Part shown: positions 12,669-24,879 of the stretch, piece after piece
Layout: each line of letters starts with the position of its first letter
How positions within the stretch are numbered: the first letter of the stretch is position 1
Assembly: GCA_025766275.1 (NCBI GenBank)
Contig: JAFKAC010000020.1
Coordinates: forward strand, 620,001 to 684,000
Source: Lactarius indigo
Taxonomy: Eukaryota; Basidiomycota; Agaricomycetes; Russulales; Russulaceae
DNA length: 64,000 bases
Reading direction: 5' to 3'
Notes under the pieces: model-generated
Database searches by the model: none
What the model was told of the DNA's origin: nothing
The model's input: the letters and a program-made list of their open reading frames with translations, nothing else
Translations under genes and position numbers: made by a program

Positions 12669-14200
12669 TGTTCGCGCGTTTCGATCGGAGGGTGGAGAAG
12701 GTGACGGTATGCATAGCAAGGAAAGCCCGGGGACCTGGATTCTTGACTGCGCGCGCCTCGGTATTCGGAACTCAAGTAATACGATTCACCCAAGCACCGT
12801 TCGGAAATGTGGCGCTTTTGACGACCGTAACGTAGTGGATGAACGTTGAACGGCGAGGTAGGAGGGCTGGCTCCATGGAAAAGTTTAGGTTTGGCGTAAA
12901 TTCTTTTTCATTTCTCGGGTTTTCTTTTTCTTCTTCCCTTTGTTCCGTGGTACCTTTTCTGGTTTCTGTCTGTCGAGGGTCAGTTTTGTGCATGGAGTGA
13001 CACATTGTACTGGGCTGCACTTACCTTAGGTGGTTTGTTGGCCAAATAGAGATGATTTACGTTTTCTTTCAACTTCGACTTACATACAGTCCGTCTATAC
13101 CTCGCTTCAATTCAACGAGGCATCTTTCCTTCCTTCCATCCGTTCCTTCTCTAGAGAACTCTGTCGTAGGACGATAATACCGCGTGGGATTTGGGAGTTG
13201 AATTAGCGGCGTTGTGTCCCACGGTTAGTAGTACATTCGAGTGCGTGTAATACGGTTCTAGCTGGCTACCGTAATAGTGCACATTAAAAGTCGACCCCCT
13301 CTTGTGGGTAAAGTGGACGTACACGCTCCCTTCTAGCAGGGCAAGCGAAGAAGAAAGTCTCATTCGAAGGTCGCCGAAGCTCTAATAATGATGTAAGGGA
13401 AGAACCCAACGGTTCTAACGACTTAGAAGTCAAGCGAAGTGTGGAGGACGCCCTCGGCCTCCTTTGTTTATCACGAACAAAACGGACATTCGTGTCCGAG
13501 TCCCACTACTCCATTAGATGGAAGTTCTAATCTGTCACACTGGTGTGAGCAGCGCCGAATTCTATCTGATATTCTACTAGTGTTGGTGTTACAGCACTAC
13601 GGTTGCAGTTGACAAAACAGACAAAACAAGATAACAAGATAAGCGAAAAATCAGGCGCCAGTGGGCATTCTTGAAGCTTGCTGTAGTTGTTCCTGCCACC
13701 CGGTACCGTGACTGGGAAAAAGCAACTTGGCCAGTGATCCGAGCCGTGCGATAAAGTTTCTACTTTCAATGGTACAGTGGGAAATCCGACCAACCATCTA
13801 TCTATCCGCATCACCTGTCTATGAGTGGTCCCTCCCACAGTATGTTATCGCCCAGGGACGACCTACAGTAATCGACGGCGCAGTTGGCATCGTGGTTCCG
13901 ACTCGGTCTTGTCGCCTGTCGACCTTCCTATTTCAGATCTTGCTGGCGATAGCGACATGAACGTGGTGACTCACAGGAGTTTCCCAATCAGACCCTCGCG
14001 ACGTCTAGTGTCGCGGTCTCCCCCCCGATATATCCTGCTCTCTGCCTGCTTCCCGAATATCCCATTTCTCAGCAGGTGCAAATTCCCGGCCGCAGCTGTT
14101 CCTCGACCTCGAAAGACTAGCCTTGAAGATAGTCTGACAATTCCAACAGGGCGATCCCTCTCGAATTCACGACTTTTGGCTCAGCGCAAACCTGCCAGTG
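12669..14200. other. Intergenic, no gene seen
   Basis: Small open frames on both strands, none with recognisable motifs. The part after about 13960 may include decayed 5' exons of the Nudix relic, but I could not confirm any. Confidence 0.4.
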
Positions 14201-14214
14201 GTCATCGTCCGGTC

Positions 14215-14900
14215 ATCCTAGGGTTACGTCATCGTCGTACTAGGCGATACCTCTACCGGTGCTTGGTCCTTCCTTGCACGGGCGTAAAGATAACGGCGAA
14301 ACGCTCGAGCAATGCGCATTGCGCGAGGCGTACGATGAGGTACAGCCACTTTGTCTCCGAGTCAAGAAGAAAAAATTAATTAAATGCGTAACGCCAGTTC
14401 TGCCAGTGGTGGTCCCGAATACCCTCGGTAGACTCAGGCTAGGATCCGCCGACAGTTTTTGCCCCTGCACCGCAGCCTCCCCCTGTACACACCTACCCCT
14501 AGGGCAGATTCAATGCGAGCCTCGAGCTCACGTTCTCCGAGTCCACCTTTATTGCCGCGCAGTTTCAGACTGCGACGTCGCCCAGGGGGCACCGTCGATC
14601 GTTTCGAGCATTACATTCTGCGATTTTTGATCAAATTCCCGACGAATCCGACGCTGTGAGCCTCCCCATTCCATTCACCTCTCTTCCCCCTGTTCCACCC
14701 TCTCCTTCCCTTTCAAAATAGTTTTCATGGCGGAACCACTTAATGATACCTCCACTTCCCTGAACAGGCGCATAAAGAGCCGACGGCGATGCAGAATGAC
14801 GACGACGCTACGTCGGTGTACTTCTTGGGCTCAAGGATGCCCTGGGCACCGTCTTGCCGCTCGAGATGCATAACGATAGCATCCCCTACGGGCACTGGTG
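14215..14900 (+). pseudogene. Nudix hydrolase relic
   Basis: A short coding block reads GYVIVVLGDTSTGAWSF (from 14222), the first strands of a Nudix fold. After a one-base frame change it continues GRKDNGETLEQCALREAYDE (to about 14338), which is a Nudix box (G-x5-E-x7-RE-x2-DE). A GT donor follows directly. Downstream, KEPTAMQNDDDATSVYFLG (near 14780-14830) resembles the C-terminal half of fungal Nudix proteins. The frameshift lies between the two halves of the box, near 14270-14280. No start exon was found. It is best read as a decayed gene, though a sequencing error in an otherwise intact gene is possible. Confidence 0.5.
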
Positions 14901-15110
14901 CTGACCCTCTAGATTCAGCGGGACGAGGAGGCCGACGCTGACCCCTCAGAAGCGGCGCCACCGTCGCCACCATCACTCTCACCTTCGCCACTATCATCGT
15001 CGTCATGGGACGGAAGCGTGACAGCAGTCGGGCTCCCTGCCGTCCCCGTGAGAGACTCAAGTCATAGAATGGTGCTACAGAAGGGACGACAAAAGGGGCG
15101 AGCGAAAGAT

Positions 15111-18100
15111 CAGGACTGCATGTTCTCCGCCCCTTCCCCGTAGGGGTCCTGCGTCAGGCAACCACTCGCTATCACCCCAATCACTGACTTTATCGGAATA
15201 TTGTCTCTCCGCTTCAGTAATTATTTTAACTGTGGTTCTCCTTGCTCCCGCCAGCTGTCCAAGCGTCGTGTAGCAGTGTCATTTCTACTGTCGCTTTCCC
15301 CACATACTCACCTTCCCCTTCGTGACACTTGTACTATATGTGTAGTCAAAGCTCACTATCGATTGCCCGTGTGACACCGTCCACCGGGGTCTCTCCCCGC
15401 CTCGTCTTTTTACGAACGTACACTTGTACCACATTAGCCTTGGCATTAGCACAAGGCGACATGCGTCCCTACGAAGCCACTGGCATCCAGGCTTCTTCGG
15501 TGCTACGATCAACTTGGCAAGAGATTTAATTTTCGACCTCGGGGGGCTCGGGCATCCTGACTAAACTAGGTGGAGCCAGTCATCCGATCACGACTCCAAG
15601 GTGGTCCCCTCAAACTCACCCAAGCCCGAGACGTCCGAGCCTCACTAGTATCAGGCGAGCGACGTCAACTGGTCGTGGAATGTCAGCAGACGGAAGTCAC
15701 GAAACGACTCCACGAAGCCGACCGACCCCAAGGACCCAGTGGGAGGACGACGCTGTGCCATCTATAGTGATATGAGAAATGATGATAGTCACGGTGGTGT
15801 CGGTGATGGTGGTGATGGTGGTTATGGGAGTTGGTGGTAGTGGTGGTGGCGGCGACGATGCATGGTGATCATGATGACCCGAATGATTACAATATGATGT
15901 TCTAAGGTTGCCACCCCACTAGCAGCTGTTGGCTAGTTCCCAACGTGGGGTCACTGCGGTCGTGTGCCCTATACCCCCCACGACCTACCATCCCAGCCCC
16001 GCAAAATACCCACCCAATTATTTCACAGGAATCTGACCGCACAAGTGAGATCAACACCGGAGCCTGAGATAGGTCCTCCTGCTGGCTTGTAGAGTAAAGT
16101 TTCGTTTCTCTCGCCCCGATGGCACCAACGCACGAGGATTCGCTCATCAATTTACCATTTTCATATGCATACGTACATACAAATGGGCACCCATACGTAC
16201 GTTACTTACGTACATGAAACTTCTTCGCGTACTCTGCGTGGTTCGAAGACGGGCACGCCGTACAAGCTTCGGAAGATTCGGAGGCGCGCTGAATCGAACG
16301 AAGACCTACAGCCTGGCAGCCAGCCTGAAGCCGGACCACCATCCCCATCATGGTGGTGGATCGCCGCCAATTCATAGTTCAATGATCGATTTCTCGACCT
16401 CGCCTGACGCCGTGACAGCACACGGCGGCGCAGAAACTCCTACAGTGCCTCCAAGGCACAAGGGTACAAAGAATTCTCCGGGACTTGGGCTAGGTAGCAC
16501 CTTGCAGCTCGAAGTGTGTGTTAGTTATTCACCTGAGGTGACGCTGCAAAAGCTGAATGAAGACCCGCCTGATTGGCTACTGCCAGTGCACACCACCGGC
16601 GCGCGGACGGGAATAATTCTTGAGGTCGAAAACGAAGCACCACGGAATTGTACAAGGAACTCGTTCCCGGATCCGGATCACTACGTTTCGTTCGTCGAAT
16701 GTCCGAGACCGCCGAACGGAGGGAAACGAGCGGAGCCGACCATCCGCATCAACGTAAGTATTACATCTCGCCGTGACACATCGACACCTGCTAACGTTTA
16801 GCACGAAACTGTCGCAGCCACCAGCAGACAAGGTGTCATGTGTTGTATTAATTACCCAGGCGCTGAGGCGGCTGGGGCGAGTTGAGGGAAGAGGGTCACG
16901 TCGTGTGCGTGATGTGGGTGTTGGCCTGGAACGTCCTGCGACGGAAAAGAACGCGCAGGGCAACGGGCGACGTAGGCACTATCGTGCCTCTCCAACCGCA
17001 ATAAAGAGGGGCAGAGGAAGAAATTACTGGGCCAAGCATTGGCATGTACCTGACGACTGATCCCATGGGCAGACAGGCGGAGGAGGAGAGGAAAGAAAGA
17101 TAATGACGAAGAAGCGGAGTGGACAGTGGACGTGGCTTGGAAGTTGAAATTGTCGTGTGGGCTGAACGTTATCTCGGACGCATACTTCTTCTAAAGGAAG
17201 GAGGCGTTTTTAATATCATCCCAAGAACCAAAAAAAAAAGGCTTTGGTCCAGTCGGCGACTGCAAGGACGTAATTTACGAACGTGTCAGATATTTCGGCG
17301 TGCATGAGTTCGCGAGGCCGTCAAACCTTTTCGGTCCCAGTCTCCAGCGTTGACACGAGGTGGTCAAGCCCGCAGCAGTGTTCGGATAGAACAGTTGGCA
17401 GTGATAGCGGAAATGCCGTTGCTATCGCCGCAGCTATCACCACCGCGGCCGATGGATCGAATCGTGTCTCCACTAGGGGTATAAGTTTGGCATGGTATTC
17501 TAAAATCTGATATCCAGATGGCTGACACACGATACGGTTCTTCCGTTGTTTGACTCACCGCTGAGTGACCTAAACGACTCTAGAGGATTAATCTTTGCGT
17601 CTCAGTCAGGCAAGCGCGGAAAAGACGCCAGGCGCCGGTGTTGATTGTGAAAGGCAGCATCGTGTCGTCGCGAATGTTCTGTCGAAACGCGGACGTCACT
17701 GCGCAAGCCACTGCGCCAACCGCACGAAATGTAACAAATCACGATCAAGGGGCATGACAGGAATCATTGCGATGGACGCGATCGTCTTTTCCATCTGGAT
17801 CGTGGGCGCCAATTGTGATTGAAATAGGGGCCATGCGGGGGAGACTTCGGATGGATCTCATTCGAACACCGGTAGTATGACGCCTGTTTCTATCAATCGA
17901 GGTATTGATCACTTGGTGGTTTGAGCGTGCTGCGATCATTCTCGCTGGCGTCTGATTCACCTTCAGTGATTGGGGTTGTGTCGGTGCGCCGAGGGATGAA
18001 TGAACGAACGGATCGGAACGGATGAGATCGAGCGCTACGAGAGGGTTCTCCTCGTTGGCGCGTCATTCCCACGTGGTGAATCAAGAATGGCGTTGACGGC

Positions 18101-21100
18101 CAAGTCGCCGACACACCACTAGCAAATGATTGGGCTAGAGGCCACGATAGCCAGTGGCAAAAACAGCAGCGCCAATCGATCTCGTGGGCACGGCGAAAGC
18201 TTCGATATTTCCCTCAACTCCACGGGGTTGATTTGTGATATTGCCTGCCCCTGTACTCGTTCGTTCCTGTGTCATTACGTGCTAAGTTACGTGTGATATT
18301 CGAGGTCGAATAACTTGTCGAATAAGATAACTGTGGAAAAAATGACGGTGCCGACAGAATAGTGCAAACGTCAAGACATGTCGTTCGGGGAAATCACCGG
18401 AGTACCACCTTTCAGGTCGCTCGAATGTTTTTTGAGAATGGGTGCCATGACAGGGGGGAAGACAGGGGGGAAGTTAGAATTTGAAATATTTCTGACCCTC
18501 GAACTGGCTGGGCATTTTGAACGAAGTTATTATTATCTCAGGTTCCGGAGTATATGTCGCCTACTTGGTTGTCCCCTGCTAGACTAGTGGCATAGATGCC
18601 ACCTGAGCTTTGTCAACTTACTGTACCTTAGGTGGTTCGTATCATCGTCCGACTTCGAGGAGCGCTCGGTGTGAGTTATCTCATCATTTTCTTGAGAAGA
18701 GCCCCAAGTCCGTCGATCACCGGTAAGAAGTGTCTCGACTTCCTGGCCTGCTATCGAGGAAAATGAGACACTGCGACGCCAAGCCAAACAGACGCACCTT
18801 GGGTTGTACTAGTAGGTCCATGGCTTCTTGCCAGCGGTTACGCAGAACTTTTTTCGACAGATTTTCGCGACGATTTTCGGAGGGAACGCGGAGCATACGG
18901 GACGTCGTATCCAAGTCGAAGCGCGTGAACAACGCGTAAACAATGTCTTGGGCTGGACAAGTCGCTCGTCTTGAAGAGTTGAAGAAACCAGCGCCAGTTG
19001 TTTTCTGCAGCACTCAAGCCGAATAAGAAAAGTGAGGTAGGTTTATGTGTTATGAACATGCCGTTTCTAAATTTGGGCTCATCATCTCGGGGTCATTGAA
19101 AGCAAGAACAATAATGTTACGGTGACATTTTGAAACGGTGTTCCAAACGGCGACCCCTAGTCGGACGCCACTTCATATGGGGACGTGATACCGTCGTTAT
19201 CGGCGCCCACCCAATGGCCCCAATTACCATTCGTGTTTTCCCAGAATTGGCAGGACTGTCAGTGGACATTGGCTGGACGGGCACGAGAACCCGCTTGAGA
19301 ACCCGTGTCTGGCAGGGTACGCATGGTCACAACTGCATCCGTTCCTTTTCGCGATAATGGGGTCTTCTCCTTAAACGAAATTGGTGGCGAAGATATGTCT
19401 GGGCCGGTTTTTCTTGTCTTGGCTACAGTGAAAACCGCGACTCTTGCCTTCCGGGGGTCTTACGTCGACTTCTGGGGCGCTGTTACAGAACCGCGGATGC
19501 GCAGCCAATCTTTCTGGAAAATTAATGCAGCAGATAAGCATAGCCCTCTCCAGTGAACGCGCGCTCCGTGTCATACCAAGGCAACTCTACCGGATTAACC
19601 CTTGGTTCACTTCAAACAACGTAAAGATGCCATACATGTGCTAATCGTCTTGTCTATGCGCACGGAAAGTAACGCGAGAGCCACGGGCGGCTATCCTTGA
19701 ATCTCGTCATTTTGAGGATATAAGATCCGTGTTCATATACTAACCGAGATGTCCACGTGCTGACTGGGCAACTCGTGAGTTGAAGCGCGTCTGGTTGATG
19801 GTCACGCGGAGCCTGCGCTGTCTGAGAAGCGTGGAATTCGCGGTGTCCATGGCCAAAATCCAGGCGGGTGAATCGAATGAGCCAATTCTTCAAATGAATG
19901 AGGATTTGTTCAGCGGTTGGTATTATTATTAGATCAAGGTTCAAGGTTCACCCGTGAACAGTCGCTGGAAGCTGGAAGAATGAACGAAATGAGCTGGTCC
20001 GGCCCTGGCCGGTGTCACCGTGTGCCAGGACCTAGATACCATCGACAAGTGGGGGCAGCAGGGAACCCCACCCGAGACATCCTTGACTGTTCACCACGAC
20101 GCCACCAATGCGCCACCTCCTTCGATACTTGACGAGACACCATGCAATCCCATCCGAAAGTGGGGAGTTGTGAGGTGTCTAATACACGGGCAGATTTCGA
20201 TCTACACGTCTAATATACATGAATTTATTACTTCGAGGGTGCAGACAAATGGGATCGAAAAGCAAGAACAAATGATGAGATTTCACCAAGGGATTTCCCG
20301 ACCGAGGGGAGTCATCCGACACTTCGCACTTTGCATAATGAGACGACGACGATCCATCGGTGACTCACGCTACACACCTGACTGAATGCAAGGGCGAGAG
20401 AATGGTCTGGGCTGTCACAAGGTCTAGATGCCCCTGTGAGTGTCGACCATGCCTCCATCGATATGACGCCCGTTGCCATATCTTGTTGCCATCTCGCAAT
20501 TTGGCAAGAGACAATCAGGGGAAGCTTTCGCAGGGCAGGCTCAGTCACATCGCGCACTACCAGCTCCCCCCCGTTCCTCTGCCCGGGACGATGGATTGCG
20601 CTCGAAGCCGTGGCCGACGATCGGACCATAGGTGAATGAATGCTGACCACTGGCATGGTAGTGCAGTTGATCCCCGTATCATACAAGATACCTCGGCTGC
20701 GTCTCGTGGTTTTTATGAACGTATGTCATGCCATGAACGGTCTTTCTGTACCATTCTTTGTCAGTCCGAGAAATTGGCAAAATACAAGCCTCCTCCTGTC
20801 TGAAGGAATTATGATGACGGGCGAAAAATATGGGCAAGGGTTTGTCAATTTGAATCCCAGGGCGCTTGTGTGGTTGACGGATTGCGCACAATCAAATGGC
20901 GTGGATGGCACTAGACACACACTGTTGATTTCACCCAGAATTTCCGTGAGAATCCCTGTGTTCCGAACTTGTGCGAACTGCGATCACTGAGTCCTTGTAC
21001 TGAAGTTCAGCTGAAATTTAAAAAAAAAATGCATCGAGGGCCAAAACAAGCAGGAGAATCGAGGACGGGGCTTGGTGATCTCACCGTCTTGAGTAACACC

Positions 21101-21560
21101 ATCCCGACCCATTAGTCTTACCACTCTTACCACTAGTCTCTGCAATGGTAGACACCAAAGTCTGAGTCGCCGCGATGGTAGCAGTGTGGGGGTAGATGTC
21201 CGCTAATTCTATCCATTGGGATCGCGGGCTTTCGATATAGAGTCTGCGTCGCCGAGTATTACGGCGTGTCACGACAAGGTTTTGATAAGACCACCTTCTG
21301 ATATAGCATTTACCAGCATTACCAGCATTAATTCTGTACTTCCCTGCGATGGGGCAATAATTATTATGCTAGCCCGAGCCCCAAGCATGTAGCATCATCT
21401 TGCTCATGTTCATATATGGGCACGGCAGATGTGAGGCACTAGCTTGATCAGATGAGCATATACTCCCTCTCGAGGACAGCCGGATTTCACGAGAGACTAG
21501 CATTACATTTTGATGGCTACAAGAAGTAATATCATCAGTGCAGATGGCCAACTACTGTAC
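15111..21560. other. Gene-poor 6.4 kb stretch
   Basis: Many short frames but no protein I can support. A minus-strand block near 18870-19060 (ENNWRWFLQLF...) vaguely resembles the catalytic region of MULE-type transposases. The minus frame 20312-20686 has protein-like composition but no recognised motif. Likely old transposon debris. Confidence 0.4.
15779..15868. repeat. GGT/GAT-rich low-complexity tract
   Basis: Imperfect GGTGAT/GGTGGT microsatellite-like run of about 90 bases in the gene-poor stretch; not part of any supported gene. Confidence 0.7.
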
Positions 21561-23314
21561 TCACGACTCTCCACCATCCGTCTTTGGCCTTTTCGATGAA
21601 GAAGCCGACACGACGGTGGGTACCGCTTGCCCGCGCACCCCAGCGTTGTCTCCGCCGTCCGGCTCCACAGTCCTCTTCCGCTTATTGCCTACCTGTTCGT
21701 CTCCGTCATTCTGCGGGCGATTGTCGCTGTCTCCACCTTTGTTTCTGCGAGGACCGCGATCTCCTCCCCTGCCACGACCTCCCCGCCCTCCGCGGGCACC
21801 TCGACCACCCCCGCGCCCTCCTCGGGTACTATCTGTGCCCCCCAGAGCACGCTTGGCCGCCGCATTGGCCCGCTCAATTCCAAACTCGTGCTCCTCTTGT
21901 TCTACAGGACCAAGCAAAACGGATAAGCCGAGCCCACAGACAGCAAAGGCCAAACTTACCCTCTGGCAGCTCCCACGTTATCGGCTTCCCGTTCAGCGTA
22001 GGAAGTTTTTCCCTAACGAAGGCGAGATCTTCCTCGACTAGCGCCTTGTCGAAGCCGACGAGCCCCGCGTCGTCGCCCTTTGTAAACTTAACGAATGGCG
22101 CGCGGGAGAAGCGCTCCTTTAGCGGGCGCTTGATCTCGTCGAACGATACTTCGCCGCCGCACCCCACGAAACGCAGCGCGGACCCACGGACGCGGGGTAC
22201 ACCTTCTGGGTCGACGCTTCCACCCTCTTCATCTAGCACACGTAGTTTCGCGCCGAAGAATTCGACAAAGATCTCCGGCTTTGCCTTTCCGGCATCTTTT
22301 TTACCCGACTTCGGGTCTTTGCCCTCTGCAGTGAGGCGGAAAGCGTCAAAGCCTTTGCGCGTGATGTGGTCCCGCTTGACAATGGCTGCTTTCCCCTTCA
22401 GGCCCTTCTCTTTGATCTTCATCTCGACATATGCCTCTTTCGACATGATCAGAAGCTCATTGTCGTCCCAGGTGGGTTTCGGGTCCGCGTTGAGGAACGC
22501 TTCGACACTTTTATACTCGACGAATTCGGCAAAGACAGAACCCTGGCTGGCGTCAGAGGTACGAAGTGACTGCACGCACACTGGTGAAGCGTACCTTGAA
22601 TGCCTTGGTCCCATCCACGCGTCGCATACGGACGGCGGCCACCTTTCCATACTTGGAAAAGAACTGCTCAAGGTTACGCTGAAGCCCCGGAACCTCTTCA
22701 CCAAAACCTTTCTGTAACAGGTATTAGTACCCGAAAGACTTTGCGCGGCTAAAGTAGTAGACGCACCGCATACACGCTCCTATCAAACGCGTCTTTTGGC
22801 TTCTGTACCTCCGCACGACGACGCACTTTCGTCCCATCCTCGCTCACCTGGAGCACGGTACTAGTGCGCAGTACATTGGCGACCCATTCGACTCCGCGGG
22901 GTTGAAACTCACGCATGCGCTTGAAGGAGGCGATGGTGGCGATGGGTACCCAGTGCTCCTCGTTAGCGGTATGGAGCGTCCACATGAACCTATAAGAGAA
23001 TTTTCGACGCGCGTTCGACTTAATGATAATATGTGTTGACCTACTTGTCGTATGGGAGATTGGCATCGGCAAAGTAGAATTCGACTATGGGTGCCGTGAT
23101 TTCGTGTTAGGACGCATATACGAGATGAATGGATAAAGTCGTATCGACCTTGTGTGAGTGCCTGGACCTCTGGAGTCTCCTCGCCCTCGCTGATAGAAGT
23201 ATCCTCTTCAGCGTCCGTTTTTGCCGTTGTCGTTGGCTTTGTGATGCCGATGGGACTGGCCGACGCTGAGTGTACTTCTAAAGATACAGGGAGAGTGTTC
23301 TCGACATCAGCCAT
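21561..23314 (-). CDS. LHP1: La ribonucleoprotein (La motif, RRM, C-terminal xRRM, RGG tail)
   Basis: La protein binds the UUU-OH 3' ends of nascent RNA polymerase III transcripts, protects them and chaperones folding, mainly in the nucleus. Six exons close into 489 residues: 23314-23149, 23084-23045, 22989-22767, 22711-22595, 22542-21960, 21901-21561. The first 55 residues are acidic and low-complexity. The La motif follows, starting VEFYFADANLPYDKFMW and running to about residue 143. RRM1 starts at about residue 145 (GFGEEVPGLQRNLEQFF) and has GSVFAEFVEY as its central strand. A second RRM-like domain of xRRM type (FVKFTKGDDAGLVGF) lies near residues 320-370. The C-terminal ~110 residues are Arg/Gly-rich with a basic KRKR cluster. 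Yeast Lhp1 lacks the second RRM, so this protein is closer to animal La. The long plus-strand frame opposite (21584-22717) is a shadow. Confidence 0.93.
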
Positions 23315-23479
23315 GTAGCTCTGAGAAAGGGCCAGGAGATACGGAGACGGAGGAAGTGAGTTGAGTCAGTGTTCAGGCGCTCAAGCAAGTCGCTGCTGAA
23401 CAGGAAAATGAACCGGCCCGGTTGTCCGGGAGATCACAGACTGTTTACTCTTTGTTTGGGCCATCGCTAATCCCGCCTG

Positions 23480-24665
23480 CAGCTTAGATCTCAGGCTGCT
23501 GCTGTTCTCGAAAGCGATTTCTTCACGTGAATGCATAAACGCCGAATCGTGCCTGCGCCGATTCTCGTCTCACTTTCCTCTTTGTCTACGTCTTCTGAAC
23601 CCTTCAATACAGTAATTTTGTACATCGCAACTTGGGGGATGTAATCATGGTGCCTCTCGTGGTGAGAACAACCATGATCCTGCAGGAAGTTGTACTCGTC
23701 CTTGCCATATGTCGTGCTGGTTGTCTGTGGGGTGTTCACCTGACCAAGTACATAGGCGAGCCAGTTGGAGAAGGATCCGTGGCCGTTGTTCAGCACGCCA
23801 TCTGTGCTGTAGTAGATGTTAGGTATTGGGTAGGTCATAACCTCGACGCCGGGGTTTTTCGAGTCATGCCCGCCTCCGTTGACCCGCACGATGGTAAGCG
23901 TCTTCCCCGTCTGTGCGAAATTCATTCATGAAGACGCCGAAGGTCCTGAGGACTCGGGTACTGCCCAATGTAACCAGTAGCCCCAATCGCGTTCTGGTCC
24001 ACTGCGGCTGGCGCGTAGCCCATCGTCTTGTACAAGCAACGCAGGGTACGCTGGCAAATAATTTGCAGTTCAGGCAGCACCGTCACGAGCTCCTCCGGCC
24101 TTGCCTTTGCCCATGCCCTACCAACCCATGGGGCTGAATGCGCGGTTTCTTCCACTTACTTGCATGGAGAGCCGAATTACGTCGTCGGTCTGAATGTGCT
24201 CGTGCAAGGCGTTGGGGAGCGAGTAGCTGAGCGTGCGAAGAACGGTTTCGTTCGTCTAGACATACTGGTAAAGCTAGTACAAAGTACCAAGGATATCAAG
24301 CTAGGGGTTGACAAGGTTGAACACATCTAGGTACGGAGCAAAATATCAACGATCTGGATAGGTATGTGCTGTATCTGCAACGGGACAGTAGCATTAATGC
24401 GGCACGCATGCACGGACGGGTGGCCGGGGACGTACTACTTTGCACACCTTGGAGTTGCTGACCTCATGGAGGGCATCAATCAAGGCATTCTCGTATTATG
24501 GGTTCAGCGTCAGGTAGAAGTCGGTGGTAGTATCAGCTGGTCGGGTGGCCCAGGCTCTCCCAGTACTGCAGGACTCCACCCTATGACTGCTAGAGAGTAC
24601 TGAGAGAAGGTGGTACCACAGAGACACGACTATAAGATAATACATCGACATGATTCCTTGATACG
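23480..24665 (-). pseudogene. Sedolisin (S53 peptidase) pseudogene, arm A
   Basis: Decayed copy of the sedolisin at 46620-48730, on the opposite strand. Matching blocks in order: the start region near 24600-24640, the propeptide, LYKTMGYAPAAVDQNAIGATGY with QYPSPQDL (near 23950-24030), FRTDGE, VNGGGHDSKNPGVE, then TYPIPNIYYSTDGV and QTTSTTYGKDEY (to about 23660). The frame is broken several times. A 27-base gap near 23841 removes the segment holding the catalytic Asp. The C-terminal half, including the catalytic Ser exon, is missing: the similarity fades before 23480. Upstream it keeps a TATAAAA (24727-24733) and the conserved 15-mer. Confidence 0.85.
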
Positions 24666-24681
24666 ACGAGGTGATGTGGTC

Positions 24682-24696
24682 CTTGCAAGTTAAGAA
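24682..24696 (-). promoter_or_regulatory. Conserved sedolisin 5' element (copy A)
   Basis: TTCTTAACTTGCAAG on the minus strand, 31 bases downstream of a TATAAAA at 24727-24733. The identical 15-mer precedes the other two sedolisin 5' ends at 44468 and 46576. Placed like a transcription start or 5' leader element. Confidence 0.5.
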
Positions 24697-24879
24697 GCTG
24701 GAGTGCCTCTGGAAATCAGGGCGAAATTTTATAGTGTCAGCTCACGGAGCACAAGACCCCATCTAAGTTTTTATAATCGAGGGCAGGAAGAACAACTTGA
24801 AGACGGCCGCGACCGACTTGGAGATCACGCTCAATCTGATGTAGCGTGTGAGCGTATTAGCAAAGCCTTCCTGGCGCTC

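Noticed and set aside
16160..16215. CGTAC-rich repeats that could look like a CRISPR or tandem array
   Set aside because: Units are 4-8 bases, irregular and without spacers; simple sequence only.
18600..19060. MULE transposase fragment on the minus strand
   Set aside because: Only one loose block (ENNWRWFLQLF) looks right and no DDE residues or terminal repeats were found, so it is noted but not called.
21584..22717. 377-codon plus-strand open frame
   Set aside because: Shadow of the La gene on the opposite strand; the minus strand carries La motif, RRM blocks and consistent splice sites.
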